Shown piece after piece: positions 1-9,189 of a DNA stretch of 64,000 bases. The stretch lies in the NCBI GenBank assembly GCA_947646735.1, contig CANTFK010000851.1:28464-92463 (forward strand), written 5' to 3'. Made by a program: the position numbers and the translations under genes. The notes under the pieces were generated by a model, which saw only the letters and a list, made by a program, of their open reading frames with translations, was not told the DNA's origin and did not search any database. The stretch's first letter is position 1, and every line of letters begins with the position of its first letter. This DNA comes from Peronospora farinosa (taxonomy: Eukaryota; Oomycota; Peronosporomycetes; Peronosporales; Peronosporaceae).

Positions 1-400
1 CGTACTCTTCAAAGTACTTGGGATGTTATCATCCCCAAGGTCAACAGACCCCTTGTCGTTTACCTGCCCTATGTAAGGGCCGATGTCATTACCGACACCC
101 AATGGGTCACTAGTACCAGTGACTTCACTAACAAGGTCATTGACCTTCACTTGCTCTATACGAGAGCCGATGTCATTATCGACATCCAGTGAATAGCATT
201 TACAGCCAATATCACTAACAAGGTCATCGACCTTCACTTGCTCTATACAGAGCCGATGTCATTACCGACATCCAGTGGGTCACTAGTACCAGTGACTTCA
301 CTAACAAGGTCATTGACCTTCACTCGCTCTATACGAGAGCCGATGTCATTACCGACATCCAGTGAATCGCATTTACAGCCAATATTACTATGAGTATCAC
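1..400 (-). repeat. Degenerate ~88-bp tandem repeats in protease-RT spacer
   Basis: Units of roughly 87-90 bp recur; for example the CTCTATA blocks lie near 153, 241 and 330. On the minus strand they encode a repeated acidic peptide of the type DPLDVGNDIGS followed by RIERVKVNDLVSEVTG. Small indels between units break the frame. The same array, with its own unit number, sits at 21830-22230 in the other G1 copy, so it is a family trait. Confidence 0.8.
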
Positions 401-989
401 TTAACGGAGTACGTGCCGTTCCACTAAGTGTCATTGAGCTCTGCTCGACACTATTATTGTTGACATCGGAGTTTATCAACTCAGACACTCCAATGTCCAG
501 CACACTAACTGAATCAGTTAATGGCTCGCGCCAATAGCACTTTTGTTTTCTAGCGAAGGTGGGTTCATGACTCTCCAAAGCTTCGCTAGGAACATTGCGC
601 GTTGCGCCTAAAGTTTTGGATCTCCAATCGATCCACGGCTCATGGCGTTCCAGCCAGGCCATACCGAGAATGAGATCATATCTCGAGTCCAAATCTAGGA
701 CAAGACAGCGTTCAACGCTATTGAAGTCTAAGAATTTCACACCTAAGTTCAACGGAACTTTAGGAACGGTGACACGTACACCAGTCGCGAGACGTACGGT
801 TATACTGTCACCCTCTTGCGCTTCCAGCGCCTCAGCATACAGCTGACTCCCCTCAAGGGAGCGACGTCGGACATAATTCCCTGACGCCCCTGAGTCAATT
901 AAAATTGACCAGGGTTTCTCAAAACCCTTAACGGTTGCCGACACAACCAACAAGCCTGGCTTGTAATTTTGTTCTATGGGAGCATCCAC
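243..989 (-). pseudogene. Retropepsin-like aspartic protease, frame-broken
   Basis: This minus-strand ORF of 248 codons holds a retroviral-type aspartic protease. The catalytic triplet is seen in LIDSGASGNYV near residues 31-41, and a second hallmark, YDLILGMAWLERH, lies near residues 104-116. In Ty3/Gypsy elements this protease cuts the Gag-Pol polyprotein. The C-terminal part runs into the repeat array of the spacer and then stops because of an indel between repeat units (the unit near 241 lacks a base pair found in its neighbours). It lies downstream of gag in the element's sense, separated by about 90 bp. The domain call is firm; whether this copy still makes protein is doubtful. Confidence 0.8.
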
Positions 990-1075
990 AGAACCACCTG
1001 GGGCTAAGCCCTGTTTACCTTTACCTCCTAAAGATTCAACAGAACTTAGTTCTTTCCCAGTAGGGCGCCCCGCGC

Positions 1076-2083
1076 CTACTGGGAGTCGACATTTTCCCCT
1101 GCGGTGCTCGCCTTTTGGCTAGGAGCAGGGCTTTGGCTTTGCCGATTTGAACGTTGCTTTCGCAACGGACAGCTAGGGCGGAGATGCCTAGTGCTTCCGC
1201 ACATGTAACATCTACGGATGCTACCTTGCTGCTCAGCAGCTTGAAGCTCAGCTTCTTCAGCATGGCTGAGGTCCATGGGTTCCGCCCTATTAGAGGTATT
1301 TGATTGATACCAGGGCAGACCATATCGAGCAGATTTAAAATTGAATTCAGCGTTAAATGCTACGCTTACTGCCTCCTCAAAAGTTGAAGGCTGGACACGG
1401 AAAACTTCCGTCCTGGCGACCCCAGTGCGAAGTCCCTCCATAAAAATGGTTACTCGGACTTCCTCTGCCAGTGGGTCCTGCTGCATAGCAGCAATGAGAG
1501 TTCTCAACTCTTGGACATAGTCCGACAATTCTTTCTTACCCTGTCGGGTAGCTAGGAAGCGTGAGCGCACACGATAAGCCTGATTAGGCGGTGCAAACAC
1601 ACAAGTTAATTGCTTTTTAAGCATCTCCCATGTGGGAAATGCAGCATTTACAGAGACACCGCTCGTTAGAGCCCACTCTCTAGCTCTTCCACCGAGCTTA
1701 GAAATGGCCAAGCCAACTCGTTGCTTATCGGATGCAAGCATGGCGGCATCCATTGCCATTTCAACTTCTCGGATCCAGAGGAGAAGGTTCTCTCCCTCCT
1801 TCCCCTCGAAGGTCTTTACATTTAAAACAAGTGGACGAGCCTTTGGCTCTGCATCGGTCACAGGTACCGGAATGTACTGTATAGGCGCGGCTGACGCTGC
1901 CTGGTCATGGACCTGCCCGAGGAGCGTTGCCTCATAACGCATAAAGGCCTCAAGACGAGCATTTAGAACCTCGGGGCCTTGGGCCAAAAGGGCCTCGATT
2001 TGATCAGGCCCGACGAACGCAGATAGTTTATCTAAGGCGAGTCGTTGTGCCTCAGAGAGGTGATTTTGATTCTCCATTCTCAC
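1076..2083 (-). CDS. gag: Gag polyprotein of G1 Gypsy element
   Basis: An open frame of 335 codons on the minus strand. Residues about 90-240 match a retrotransposon capsid-type gag domain (the [12 protein letters not shown] and [15 protein letters not shown] regions). Near the C terminus, [14 protein letters not shown] is a CX2CX4HX4C zinc knuckle for RNA binding, followed by a basic, Ser/Gln-rich tail. The protein would form the virus-like particle that packages element RNA. The ATG I prefer is the second Met ([11 protein letters not shown]), which matches the start of the paralogous gag at 20140; MRM is two residues earlier. It lies about 50 bp downstream of the LTR and primer site. Its paralogue at 20140-21175 is split by several frameshifts, so this is the better copy. 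Confidence 0.88.
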   Translation of the reverse strand: MRMENQNHLSEAQRLALDKLSAFVGPDQIEALLAQGPEVLNARLEAFMRYEATLLGQVHDQAASAAPIQYIPVPVTDAEPKARPLVLNVKTFEGKEGENLLLWIREVEMAMDAAMLASDKQRVGLAISKLGGRAREWALTSGVSVNAAFPTWEMLKKQLTCVFAPPNQAYRVRSRFLATRQGKKELSDYVQELRTLIAAMQQDPLAEEVRVTIFMEGLRTGVARTEVFRVQPSTFEEAVSVAFNAEFNFKSARYGLPWYQSNTSNRAEPMDLSHAEEAELQAAEQQGSIRRCYMCGSTRHLRPSCPLRKQRSNRQSQSPAPSQKASTAGENVDSQ

Positions 2084-2137
2084 AGAGGGTCAGTCCTTAA
2101 GGACTCAGGTGTAGGATTGACTACAAGTGCTACCAAG

Positions 2138-2824
2138 TGTAGCGGAGCTGCACAGCTCTTTAGCCAGAGGAAGACTTTCGGCTGGAAGCCTCTTAGTTCT
2201 AGAGAACTAAATAGAGTGAAGGCTAAAAGCCACTTAGTTCTGAGGAACTAATTAAACGACGTTAAAGTCACCCTGTTCTAAGGAACTAGGAAAGAGACTT
2301 TTAATCAATCAAGCAATATGCTTAAGGTTCAGAGAACCAACGCACAGAGTGCAAGAACAAGCTAGAAGCTTAGGGGTTCAGAGAACCAACGCACGAAGTG
2401 CACAAGAGAACAAGTCAGAACGACTTGTGATCTTAAACTCAAAAGGAGAACTGATTTTATTTATGCTTTAAGATATTATGAATAGTCCTACTTTAAGTAC
2501 ACTACACTAGATTAATTACTATAATAGTAGTTATTATATGCAGACTTTGCTATTGAACGACGTATCGTCTTAACATCTGTGTATGATGTACTTAATGGAG
2601 CGTTAGTGATTTATCGAATCCTAATCGGTAAGATACGGTATTACCGAATACCGTATCTTAACGCTCATACTTAATACCTCTCTAAAGAGAAGTATAATAA
2701 TGCATTATATGCAATACAAAGGAGAGTTTAAGCGTAAACTCTCGGAAAGACGTTACAACCGTCGTGTAACCCCGTTACATAAACTCTCGGAAAGACGCTA
2801 CAACCGTCGTGTAACCCCGTTACA
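2138..2824 (-). repeat. 5' LTR of the left-edge G1 element
   Basis: On the minus strand the LTR starts TGTAACGGGG and ends CCGCTACA, as in both LTRs of the element at 19440-28455. It is about 45 bp longer than those LTRs because its outer end is tandemly duplicated (2735-2779 and 2780-2824), so the true outer edge is either 2779 or 2824. Confidence 0.88.
2735..2824. repeat. Tandem duplication of the LTR outer end (2 x 45 bp)
   Basis: The segments 2735-2779 and 2780-2824 are the same 45 bp with one visible difference (GACGTTACA versus GACGCTACA). Each ends with CCCCGTTACA, the LTR terminus in reverse complement. Confidence 0.9.
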
Positions 2825-3562
2825 TGCATCGTTCCATATCCTACATTATTTCCATATAAAACTTGCACATTTTTATCATTGTTATTTTCAATTAGTAATT
2901 TATATGAGGTTAAGCAATAAATTTCGTCGGACATCCATCGATAGAATGAGGTATCATGACCGAATTTGTATAGCAAAATTTATATAATAACTCCGTACAT
3001 CATGCTATATGACTAAATGGAAAATGCATGGAACGACGGGTACAAATTGACTTTCATACTCATCACTTTACCTTATCCGACCCGATATTTTATGTAAAAT
3101 GATGCCTACATATACTACTGCGCACCGTCGGAATGACGGGTGAACACCCTAAATTTCGAAACGACAGGCATACATTGACCTTCATACACATTTTCTTTGA
3201 AATAATCAATTACCGAAGTCAATATACGATCAGCGTCAAATTTGTGGACCTATCGGTCGAAACGACGGGTACACCCCTACATATGTATTAATAATAGCAT
3301 AAAACCATGTCCGTCAGAACAACGGGTACACACTCTAGTTAAAAATATGATGTTACAACGGTCGTAAAACCCCGTTACAAACACTGTATAGAGTAGATGA
3401 CGCCACTGACAGATGCTGGATAAAGAAAAACTTTCTAGACTGCTTCTTCCAAGCATTAAATGGTTGGTCACGAATATTTGTCGAGTGTGAATACGAGAAA
3501 AAAATATAGAGACTGGTACTCGATGAAGTGTAAGTTTTTTTGGCTTGGTAGGTCATCGATTT
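2825..3562. other. Gene-free stretch with degenerate GACGGGTACA repeats and an LTR-end relic
   Basis: I see no gene. A short motif of the type GAACGACGGGTACA recurs in degenerate form near 3031, 3131, 3158, 3259 and 3316, often followed by a TTGACTTTCAT-like string. At about 3352-3381 lies a relic of the G1 LTR terminus that ends in ACCCCGTTACA. Confidence 0.6.
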
Positions 3563-3580
3563 TCCTCACTTAAACATTTG
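3563..3580 (+). promoter_or_regulatory. Candidate oomycete initiator upstream of RxLR gene A
   Basis: CCTCACTTAAACATTT lies about 25-30 bp before the chosen ATG. It fits the pyrimidine-rich TCAYTYY-like initiator of oomycete core promoters, and the equivalent string is kept before the other RxLR copies (CCTCACTCTT at 8271 and at about 12467). Confidence 0.5.
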
Positions 3581-3595
3581 CGCAACAGTGCAAGG

Positions 3596-4546
3596 ATGGC
3601 TTCTAAGGTGAAAGTAGCCATTGTACTTTTTCTTGTGATGCTAGTACCGACTTCAAGAGCAACGTCGGATGACGAAGTGATGCTCTATTTCCCGGCAGTT
3701 AATACGCCGAATGCGGCTCCTGGCTGGTCGAGCCGATACCTGAGGTCAACCGAATCCTTGACAACGACCAATGAGGGCAACGGCGAAGAGAGGGCAGCCA
3801 TACCGGAGTCTTTTGCCAAATTGAAAGGGTATTTCGATCCCGTAACGGTGGCCAAAGAAGGCGAAACCATGCCGTTGTTGAAAGAAAGCGACGCGCTTAA
3901 CGAAGGAAGCAAGAAGATGAACGTGCCAATGGAAAAACTCAAGAATGCTTATAAAGTCTATAAGAAGTGGTGGGCTACCGCCATGAATTCTATCTTGCGC
4001 AAAGATGACGAAGTCAAGCGTCTAGTCCAGAATGTAAATAACGATGACATTAAGTCAATTATAAAAATTCTGGAAACGAAACACTTTCAGCGGTGGTACA
4101 ATATGCAGAGATCTGCGGAAGATATTCACGACCTTTTGGGGCTCCCTAAAGGCCCTGCCCTCTTAGAGAGCCCACTTGTGTGGGTCTGGCTGGATTACAC
4201 GATCTGGGTCGGCAGAAATAAAACCCCCGAGAAAACAATTGAATTGCTGGAGAAAATGTTTGGCAGCAATGTTGTGGTTGCGAAGATGTTTCAGGATGTT
4301 ACAGGGGTTTCAACTTTCGAGATGAAGAATCATGCGGCGATGTTGAGTGATCAGTTCTTGAATTATTGGCTTAAACCTGAACACGATTTGGCACAACTCC
4401 GGACGAAACTGACACACGCAGGTTTCACTGAAGAAAGGATAGCGTATTATGAGAAGATTTACAATCAGTACCACCCGGCACCTAAAGCATCTGAAGGCCC
4501 TAAAGCACCTGAAGAAGCTAAAGTACCTGGGCCTGGACGAGTATGA
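3596..4546 (+). CDS. RxLR-EER secreted effector candidate A (intact)
   Basis: A 316-residue secreted protein. I start at the ATG at 3596 rather than the upstream in-frame one because it gives a classical signal peptide (residues 1-22, MASKVKVAIVLFLVMLVPTS...) and agrees with all paralogues in the window. RYLR lies at residues 47-50 and EER at 64-66, the host-translocation and processing motifs of oomycete effectors. A Lys/Glu-rich linker is followed by a helical body with a WY-type core (the FQRWYNMQRSAEDIHDLLGL region and a conserved SPLVWVWLDY block). The C terminus is a Pro/Lys/Glu tail with PKAPEE-type repeats that ends PGPGRV. The family is expected to act inside plant cells; the specific target is unknown. 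It heads unit 1 of the tandem array. It has no introns and an intact frame. Confidence 0.92.
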   Translation: MASKVKVAIVLFLVMLVPTSRATSDDEVMLYFPAVNTPNAAPGWSSRYLRSTESLTTTNEGNGEERAAIPESFAKLKGYFDPVTVAKEGETMPLLKESDALNEGSKKMNVPMEKLKNAYKVYKKWWATAMNSILRKDDEVKRLVQNVNNDDIKSIIKILETKHFQRWYNMQRSAEDIHDLLGLPKGPALLESPLVWVWLDYTIWVGRNKTPEKTIELLEKMFGSNVVVAKMFQDVTGVSTFEMKNHAAMLSDQFLNYWLKPEHDLAQLRTKLTHAGFTEERIAYYEKIYNQYHPAPKASEGPKAPEEAKVPGPGRV

Positions 4547-5319
4547 GCGGCGGGGGAAGAGAGTGTCGTGATATGTTCCCAAGCGAGATTGCAACAGAGA
4601 GTAGCACTGGTTTGTGGCCATTCTATTTGTTTTTAATAAGTAATTGCAATTGTCACGTCCTTTTCAAGTTTGTCTTATGCTGTAGTTAATTTAGAGTTGT
4701 CTATAACCTGCTCGCTGTGGTGGCATTGTCGTCCGTGCTCGTTGGCGTAAGTGCCAACGAGCACGGACGACAATGCTAGGTAAGAATCGAGCAAGTCGTC
4801 ATGCCAAAATAATTCGCCCATGTAAGGGTCCTGCTCTTCGGATAACGTTTGTCGTGTTGGTGCGTAATGTGCTTAGCATTTGAGATGTGGGTAGACGGTC
4901 TCGAGGCTCTGCTTAGGTCTTGTGGGCTTGGTGCTGAACATTAGAAGCGCTGCCATGCTGCTTCAACATATTGTGATGCCATCATGGATCTATGTAAGAT
5001 CGCCCTCACCTGCTGCACCCGAGCATCGTGTTTCTGTCTCTTCGACTACATGCAAGCGAGTGCGTGCATCTGCACTTCCAGTATGTCCAGAAGCACGTCA
5101 GTGCGTGGTGATCAACGAACCAGACGGATACATAAGCAAAAGTATATGGATACGAGCCTCAAAGTATGCATGTACTATATAAACTGGTCGGAGCATGTAC
5201 TGGACTGCCAATGGACGTGAAGGCGTATACTACCAGTACCATTACCGTCAATCTCGATTCAGATACTCTCGCTTCCAGCCAGCAAAAGACCTGTCGTCTT
5301 CCGACCAGAAGGAAGAAAA
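4547..5319 (+). other. Conserved inter-gene part of array unit 1
   Basis: No gene. The first ~150 bp (GGCCATTCTATTTGTTTTTA onward) are kept after every RxLR copy in the window and are probably its 3' UTR. The distal half holds the former 5' region of RPL10A, including a CTATATAAAC TATA-like box near 5176. Confidence 0.65.
4724..4775. repeat. Perfect 23-bp inverted repeat with 6-nt loop
   Basis: The left arm 4724-4746 (CATTGTCGTCCGTGCTCGTT then GGC) is the exact reverse complement of 4753-4775, around the loop GTAAGT. The matching places in units 2 (about 9333-9370) and 3 (about 13575-13620) hold only the right-arm sequence in diverged form, so the left arm was newly made in unit 1. Confidence 0.92.
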
Positions 5320-6015
5320 ATGAGCAAGCTGAACAGTAAATTGTTATCACAAGCAGTGGATGACATTGTGTCTTTTACAGCCGGTAAGACTGTGGCCATC
5401 AATGGCAACGACCTGAGGGTACAAAGCACAACGGTAATAAGACCTGATCTTTTTAAGAACTACAACCCGCAAAATGACAACGTTTCAGTGGCACGTTCAA
5501 GCTGCCGACGGTCAAGTCGTCCCAACAGGAAGATCTGTGCTTGATAACGCCATTCACTGTGAAATGGCTGAAAAAGGAGTGCCACGAGTACATGACAGTG
5601 GACGGACGATCTAAAGATTATCAGCAAGAAGAAAAAGGTGATCAAGAAGTTTTTCAAGAAGTACGACACTTTTCTGGCCTCCGACATGCTGATCATGCAG
5701 ATCTCACGCTTGTTAGGTCCTGGCTTTACAGGGCTGACAAGTTCCCGACACTCTTGACGTCGAACGACTCGCTCACGGAGAAGGCGGATCAAGTGCGCAG
5801 TACCGTCAAGTTCCAGATCAACAAGGTGATGTGTCTGGACGTCGCCATTGATCACGTGGCTCTTTAAGTAGCAGACTGTGGTGAATACGCAGTTAGCTGC
5901 AGCTTTCTTGGCTTCACTGCTAAAGAAAAACTAGCAAAACATCAAGGTGCTGTACCTCAAGTCCACATGGGACCCTCCGTGCAGACCTTCTCGTTTGCCG
6001 TTGGGCTACAGTATC
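5320..6015 (+). pseudogene. RPL10A: Ribosomal protein uL1 (RPL10A) pseudogene, array unit 1
   Basis: The reading begins MSKLNSKLLSQAVDDIVSF, an uL1/L10a N terminus. It continues through [68 protein letters not shown] and [14 protein letters not shown] segments, which are the ordered blocks of the 60S protein. They lie in three different frames, so there are at least three frameshifts, and a TAG replaces the Trp of LLKKNW near 5930. The same frame changes are present in units 2 and 3 and in the inverted copy, so the gene was dead before the block multiplied. The native product binds 28S rRNA at the L1 stalk; this copy cannot encode it. Confidence 0.9.
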
Positions 6016-6338
6016 TCCTCATGGTCTTGTGCAAAGCACCAAGACGTCTCACTATTGTGCTATAAGTAACTATGGAAGTTACTTCGACTCTGATAACAAT
6101 GTGAAGGCATTCATTACCAGGAAACAATTCTTCTCTTGCTTTTCTTGCTCTTGATTGTGGTCGTAACAGGGTGGAGCAGTCGTGAGTTGCTAGCCTGTGC
6201 TGCTAAATGACGCGAGATAATGATGATGCACAAGAGCCACGTATATAATCTTATGCATATGCGGTAAGCACGCTACGCTACGGGGTAGTATCAGCTTCTT
6301 GATCTGTGCTGTCTTGGTACTCGATCCGTCGCACCCAA

Positions 6339-7165
6339 CTACTCGCCGTCTGCTTCGAATGTAATTGGCTTGTCGAACGCAGCCACGCAGGACTCCTGAA
6401 ATGCCTCGCTTAGCGTCGGGTGGGCGTGGAACGTCCGCCCAGGGACCTCGCTGGCAGCGCCATATTTTATGCCGATCACACCCTCTGAGATCATCTCACC
6501 GGCATTACGTGGCAATGATGTGCACGCAACCATCTTGTCCGTCTTCGTGTCAGCCAGCACCATCACCATACCGTCGGACTCGGCCACCGTACGGGCACAG
6601 ATATTAGCCATCATCGAAAATGTGCCGACGTTGTATTCCACTACGTCCGCCTTTGCACCTCCTCCGTATTGTCCACGAATCGAACTTTGAATACGTGCAG
6701 ATGCCACCAGGGATAGCACCGTATACTTTATATGGCCATGCTTGCTGGCAATGTTTTCTACGCAGGCAATACCCTCCCCTCTTCAGCATTATGTGCGACA
6801 TAGCGCCCTTGATCACATCGCCGACAGCAAGATACTAGGTACCTGGGTACGGACGGCGTCATCATCCTCAATGCAGCCGAGCTTGTCCGACTAAATACCC
6901 ATCTGTTCCAGTCCCAGACCGGCCGTAAAGGCGCGACAACCAGTGGCCACTAGCACAGTGTCACACTCAACAGTACAAGTATCACCGCCCTTCGAGAGCT
7001 CCGTAGTGAGCTTGACAACGTGGCCATTGACCTCCTATGCGATCGCATTGGTACCACACTGAAAATCAATCCCTGCATCTTCCGTAACTTGGTAAACTCC
7101 ATGACAGCCTCCTCTCCGAGTTGCACGCTGCGCTGCCTCTCCGTGGCCTTACTATGAGAGACTAT
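6339..7165 (-). pseudogene. Dihydrolipoyl dehydrogenase C-terminal fragment, unit 1
   Basis: On the minus strand the ordered blocks are a VEFTKL-like segment, VLVATG-like NAD-domain text, GLGLEQMGI followed by an in-frame TAG, ENIASKHGH-like text, VEYNVGTFSMMAN, ARTVAESDGMV, NAGEMISEGVIGI and FHAHPTLSEAFQE. These match the second half of E3 lipoamide dehydrogenase, including the dimerisation domain with the active-site His-Pro (HAHPTLSEA). Several frameshifts and the stop make it non-functional, and the N-terminal FAD domain is absent. The stop after GLEQMGI recurs in unit 2. It is convergent to the RPL10A relic, about 320 bp away. Confidence 0.88.
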
Positions 7166-7186
7166 CCACCCTAGGTGAAAAGGGCA

Positions 7187-7362
7187 GGTTTCGCTGGCTC
7201 TGCGGACAAATTCGTATCTGTCCACTGGCTCTGCGGACAAATTCGTATCTGTCCACTGGCTCTGCGGACAAATTCGTATCTGTCCACTGGCTCTGCGGAC
7301 AAATTCGTATCTGTCCACTGGCTCTGCGGACATATTCGTATCTGTCCGCTGGCTCGGATATT
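7187..7362. repeat. 31-bp minisatellite, five units
   Basis: The unit CTGGCTCTGCGGACAAATTC plus GTATCTGTCCA repeats with a strict 31-bp step (TGCGG at 7201, 7232, 7263, 7294 and 7325). The last unit has diverged (CATATTCG). Unit 2 of the array has only one such block near 11757, and one reverse-complement block lies near 40282. Confidence 0.92.
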
Positions 7363-7439
7363 TGATGGCATCACTTGACACCAGTCAAATCCTACAATGC
7401 GCTTGTCCACAAATGCGCCGTAGGCGAACACTCAAATCT

Positions 7440-8110
7440 TGCGTGATTTCCTCGGGATGATGGCGCCGTCGATATCACGACATTGCTCTGATATGACTTA
7501 AGCATATACACACACCACTTTCCAATTCGTGTCTTCAAGCAACATTGGCCAAGAGACGAAGACCTCCAAAGAACCCGCCACCAACCCCCTTTTACCTGGG
7601 CGGGAAGTCCCTTCAACAGGAGGCCCAAGATCCAGAAAGGGGGCGGTTATTCTCTGCTGCGTGCGCGATGGGGGGCAAGCGCAGCGTGTGAACCGAAAGG
7701 GGAATACCAACCTTTGTCACCTCCGGGGGGGGGGGGGAGAGGACTGACGACCGCGGATACCATTCTCTCCTTTCCCGATAATTCTGCTATTCTACGTCAG
7801 CGTTATAACCGCCGAGCGCGACTCCCGGTCTCACCAAGCGAGCTTGCCGAGAATGGGAATTGACCAGCCTTGTCGAGGTGCATCAGCGGTCGATTAGGAT
7901 GGTGCTCGGTGCTTGTTTCCATCTTTGAGCCACTGTCTTCACCTGGGCTGAATAATTGGATCCACGTGCCCTTTGCAAAGTGTTACCCGTGACGTCCGAC
8001 GTCTCGAGCCAGCAGATTGAGCTAGCGAGGCGAAGAATGACGAAGTTCTGGTAGAAGCATTCTAGACAGCTTAACAACCTTAATGTTTTAAAGAGACGGT
8101 CTGTAACTCT
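7440..8110. other. Unit-1-specific segment, GC-rich, no gene seen
   Basis: At the matching place in unit 2 (about 12240-12310) the flanks are almost contiguous, so most of this ~600 bp is extra sequence. It contains a run of 11-12 G near 7726 and no convincing ORF. The part at 7985-8060 matches sequence near 40105-40165, upstream of the RxLR gene on the other strand, so it is probably ancestral upstream sequence. Confidence 0.55.
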
Positions 8111-8270
8111 CTCTCAGCATATACACACTGCTTTTTGCCCACTTTTATACGTATTGCGACAATGATACGGTTGGAATGTACATACACTGAAATTGTCCCG
8201 CTTTTCTCTCGGTGAAGGGAGACAAATGATGTGCAAATTGTTTGCATTGTATCCCACGTTTGTAGATTCT

Positions 8271-8290
8271 CCTCACTCTTAAATCTGCGC
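8271..8290 (+). promoter_or_regulatory. Candidate initiator upstream of RxLR gene B
   Basis: CCTCACTCTTAAATCTGCGC lies about 30-40 bp before the ATG. It is repeated almost unchanged before RxLR gene C and fits the oomycete TCAYTYY-type initiator. Confidence 0.5.
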
Positions 8291-8313
8291 GACAGTCATC
8301 ACCTATTGCAAGG

Positions 8314-9189
8314 ATGGCTTCCAAAGTGATAGTAGCCATTGTACTTATTCTTGTGACGCTAGTACCGATCGGAAGAGCAACGTCTGATGACGATGTGATG
8401 CTCCATCTTCCGGCGTCTGATACGACGAATGCGGCCCCTGTCTGGCCGAGCCGATATCTGAGGTCAACCGAATCCTTGACAACGACCAATGAGGGCAACG
8501 CCGAAGAGAGGGGAGTCATGCCGGAGTTCCTTGCTAAGTTGGGATGGGGAAAAAGGGATGCCGATACCTTGCCGTTGATGTCAAAAGAAAGCGAGACAAT
8601 GTCGTTACCCATGAAAGAAAGCGAGACTAAACCAAAAGTTGCTAAAGCTCTTAAGAAGTGGTGGTCTTTCGACATGAGTTTTTATAATGATTACAAGGTC
8701 AAGCGTTTAATCAAGAATGTAAAAAACTTGAAGAACATCAAGCCACTTACAACTCAAAAATACTTTGAACGGTGGAACAAGCAGCAGAAATCTGCGGAAG
8801 ATATTTACGACCTTTTGGGCCTCCCAAAAGGCCCTTCCCTCTTAGAGAGCCCACTAGTATGGATTTGGCTGGATTATAAGCTCTGGATCGACACAGATAG
8901 CTACGAGAAAATTATTAATGTACTCGAGGAAATGTTCGGCGGCAACGATGCGGTTATAAAGATGTTCATGCATTATGAAAAAGTTCAAAATTTTGGGATG
9001 CCGATCAAGATGGCGGAATTGAGAGAATTTTATGCAAATAAATCTTCATATAACAGGATTCGGCTAATATTTCACGGTTTCCATGCCAAACTTAATGAAG
9101 TTGATCGACCTCCACCACCACCATTAAAAGCGCCTGAAGCACAAGAAACACCTAAAGAAGCTGAAGTACCTGGGCCTGGACGAGTTTGA
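8314..9189 (+). CDS. RxLR-EER secreted effector candidate B (intact)
   Basis: 291 residues with an intact frame. The signal peptide covers residues 1-22 (MASKVIVAIVLILVTLVPIG...), RYLR is at 47-50 and EER at 64-66. The linker has KESET-type repeats. The body carries FERWNKQQKSAEDIYDLLGL and SPLVWIWLDYKLWI, the WY-type core shared with genes A, C, D and E. The tail is Pro-rich (PPPPPLKAPEAQ) and ends PGPGRV like A. It is well conserved with A in the first 70 residues, then strongly diverged in the linker and after the WY block, which is typical of effector evolution. It heads unit 2. Host-cell action is inferred from family membership only. Confidence 0.92.
   Translation: MASKVIVAIVLILVTLVPIGRATSDDDVMLHLPASDTTNAAPVWPSRYLRSTESLTTTNEGNAEERGVMPEFLAKLGWGKRDADTLPLMSKESETMSLPMKESETKPKVAKALKKWWSFDMSFYNDYKVKRLIKNVKNLKNIKPLTTQKYFERWNKQQKSAEDIYDLLGLPKGPSLLESPLVWIWLDYKLWIDTDSYEKIINVLEEMFGGNDAVIKMFMHYEKVQNFGMPIKMAELREFYANKSSYNRIRLIFHGFHAKLNEVDRPPPPPLKAPEAQETPKEAEVPGPGRV

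Larger units (their letters stand above)
1..2824 (-). mobile_element. Ty3/Gypsy retrotransposon, family G1, 5' part only
   Basis: Reading on the minus strand the order is LTR, primer binding site, gag, protease and a repeat-rich spacer; the pol half lies outside the left edge. It belongs to the same family as the element at 19440-28455: the LTR, gag, protease and spacer repeats align throughout. The candidate primer binding site follows the LTR end at about 2120-2135 and reads TGGTAGCACTTGTAGT on the minus strand. Gag is open while the protease is broken by a frameshift near its end, so this copy is at least partly decayed. The target duplication cannot be tested because the 3' end is missing. 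Confidence 0.9.

Noticed and set aside
1036..1323. A 95-codon minus-strand ORF overlapping gag
   Set aside because: Different frame of the intact gag; contains no domain.
3545..3595. Upstream in-frame ATG at 3545 as start of RxLR gene A
   Set aside because: It would place 17 residues before the signal peptide and overlap the initiator region; paralogues start at the position of 3596.
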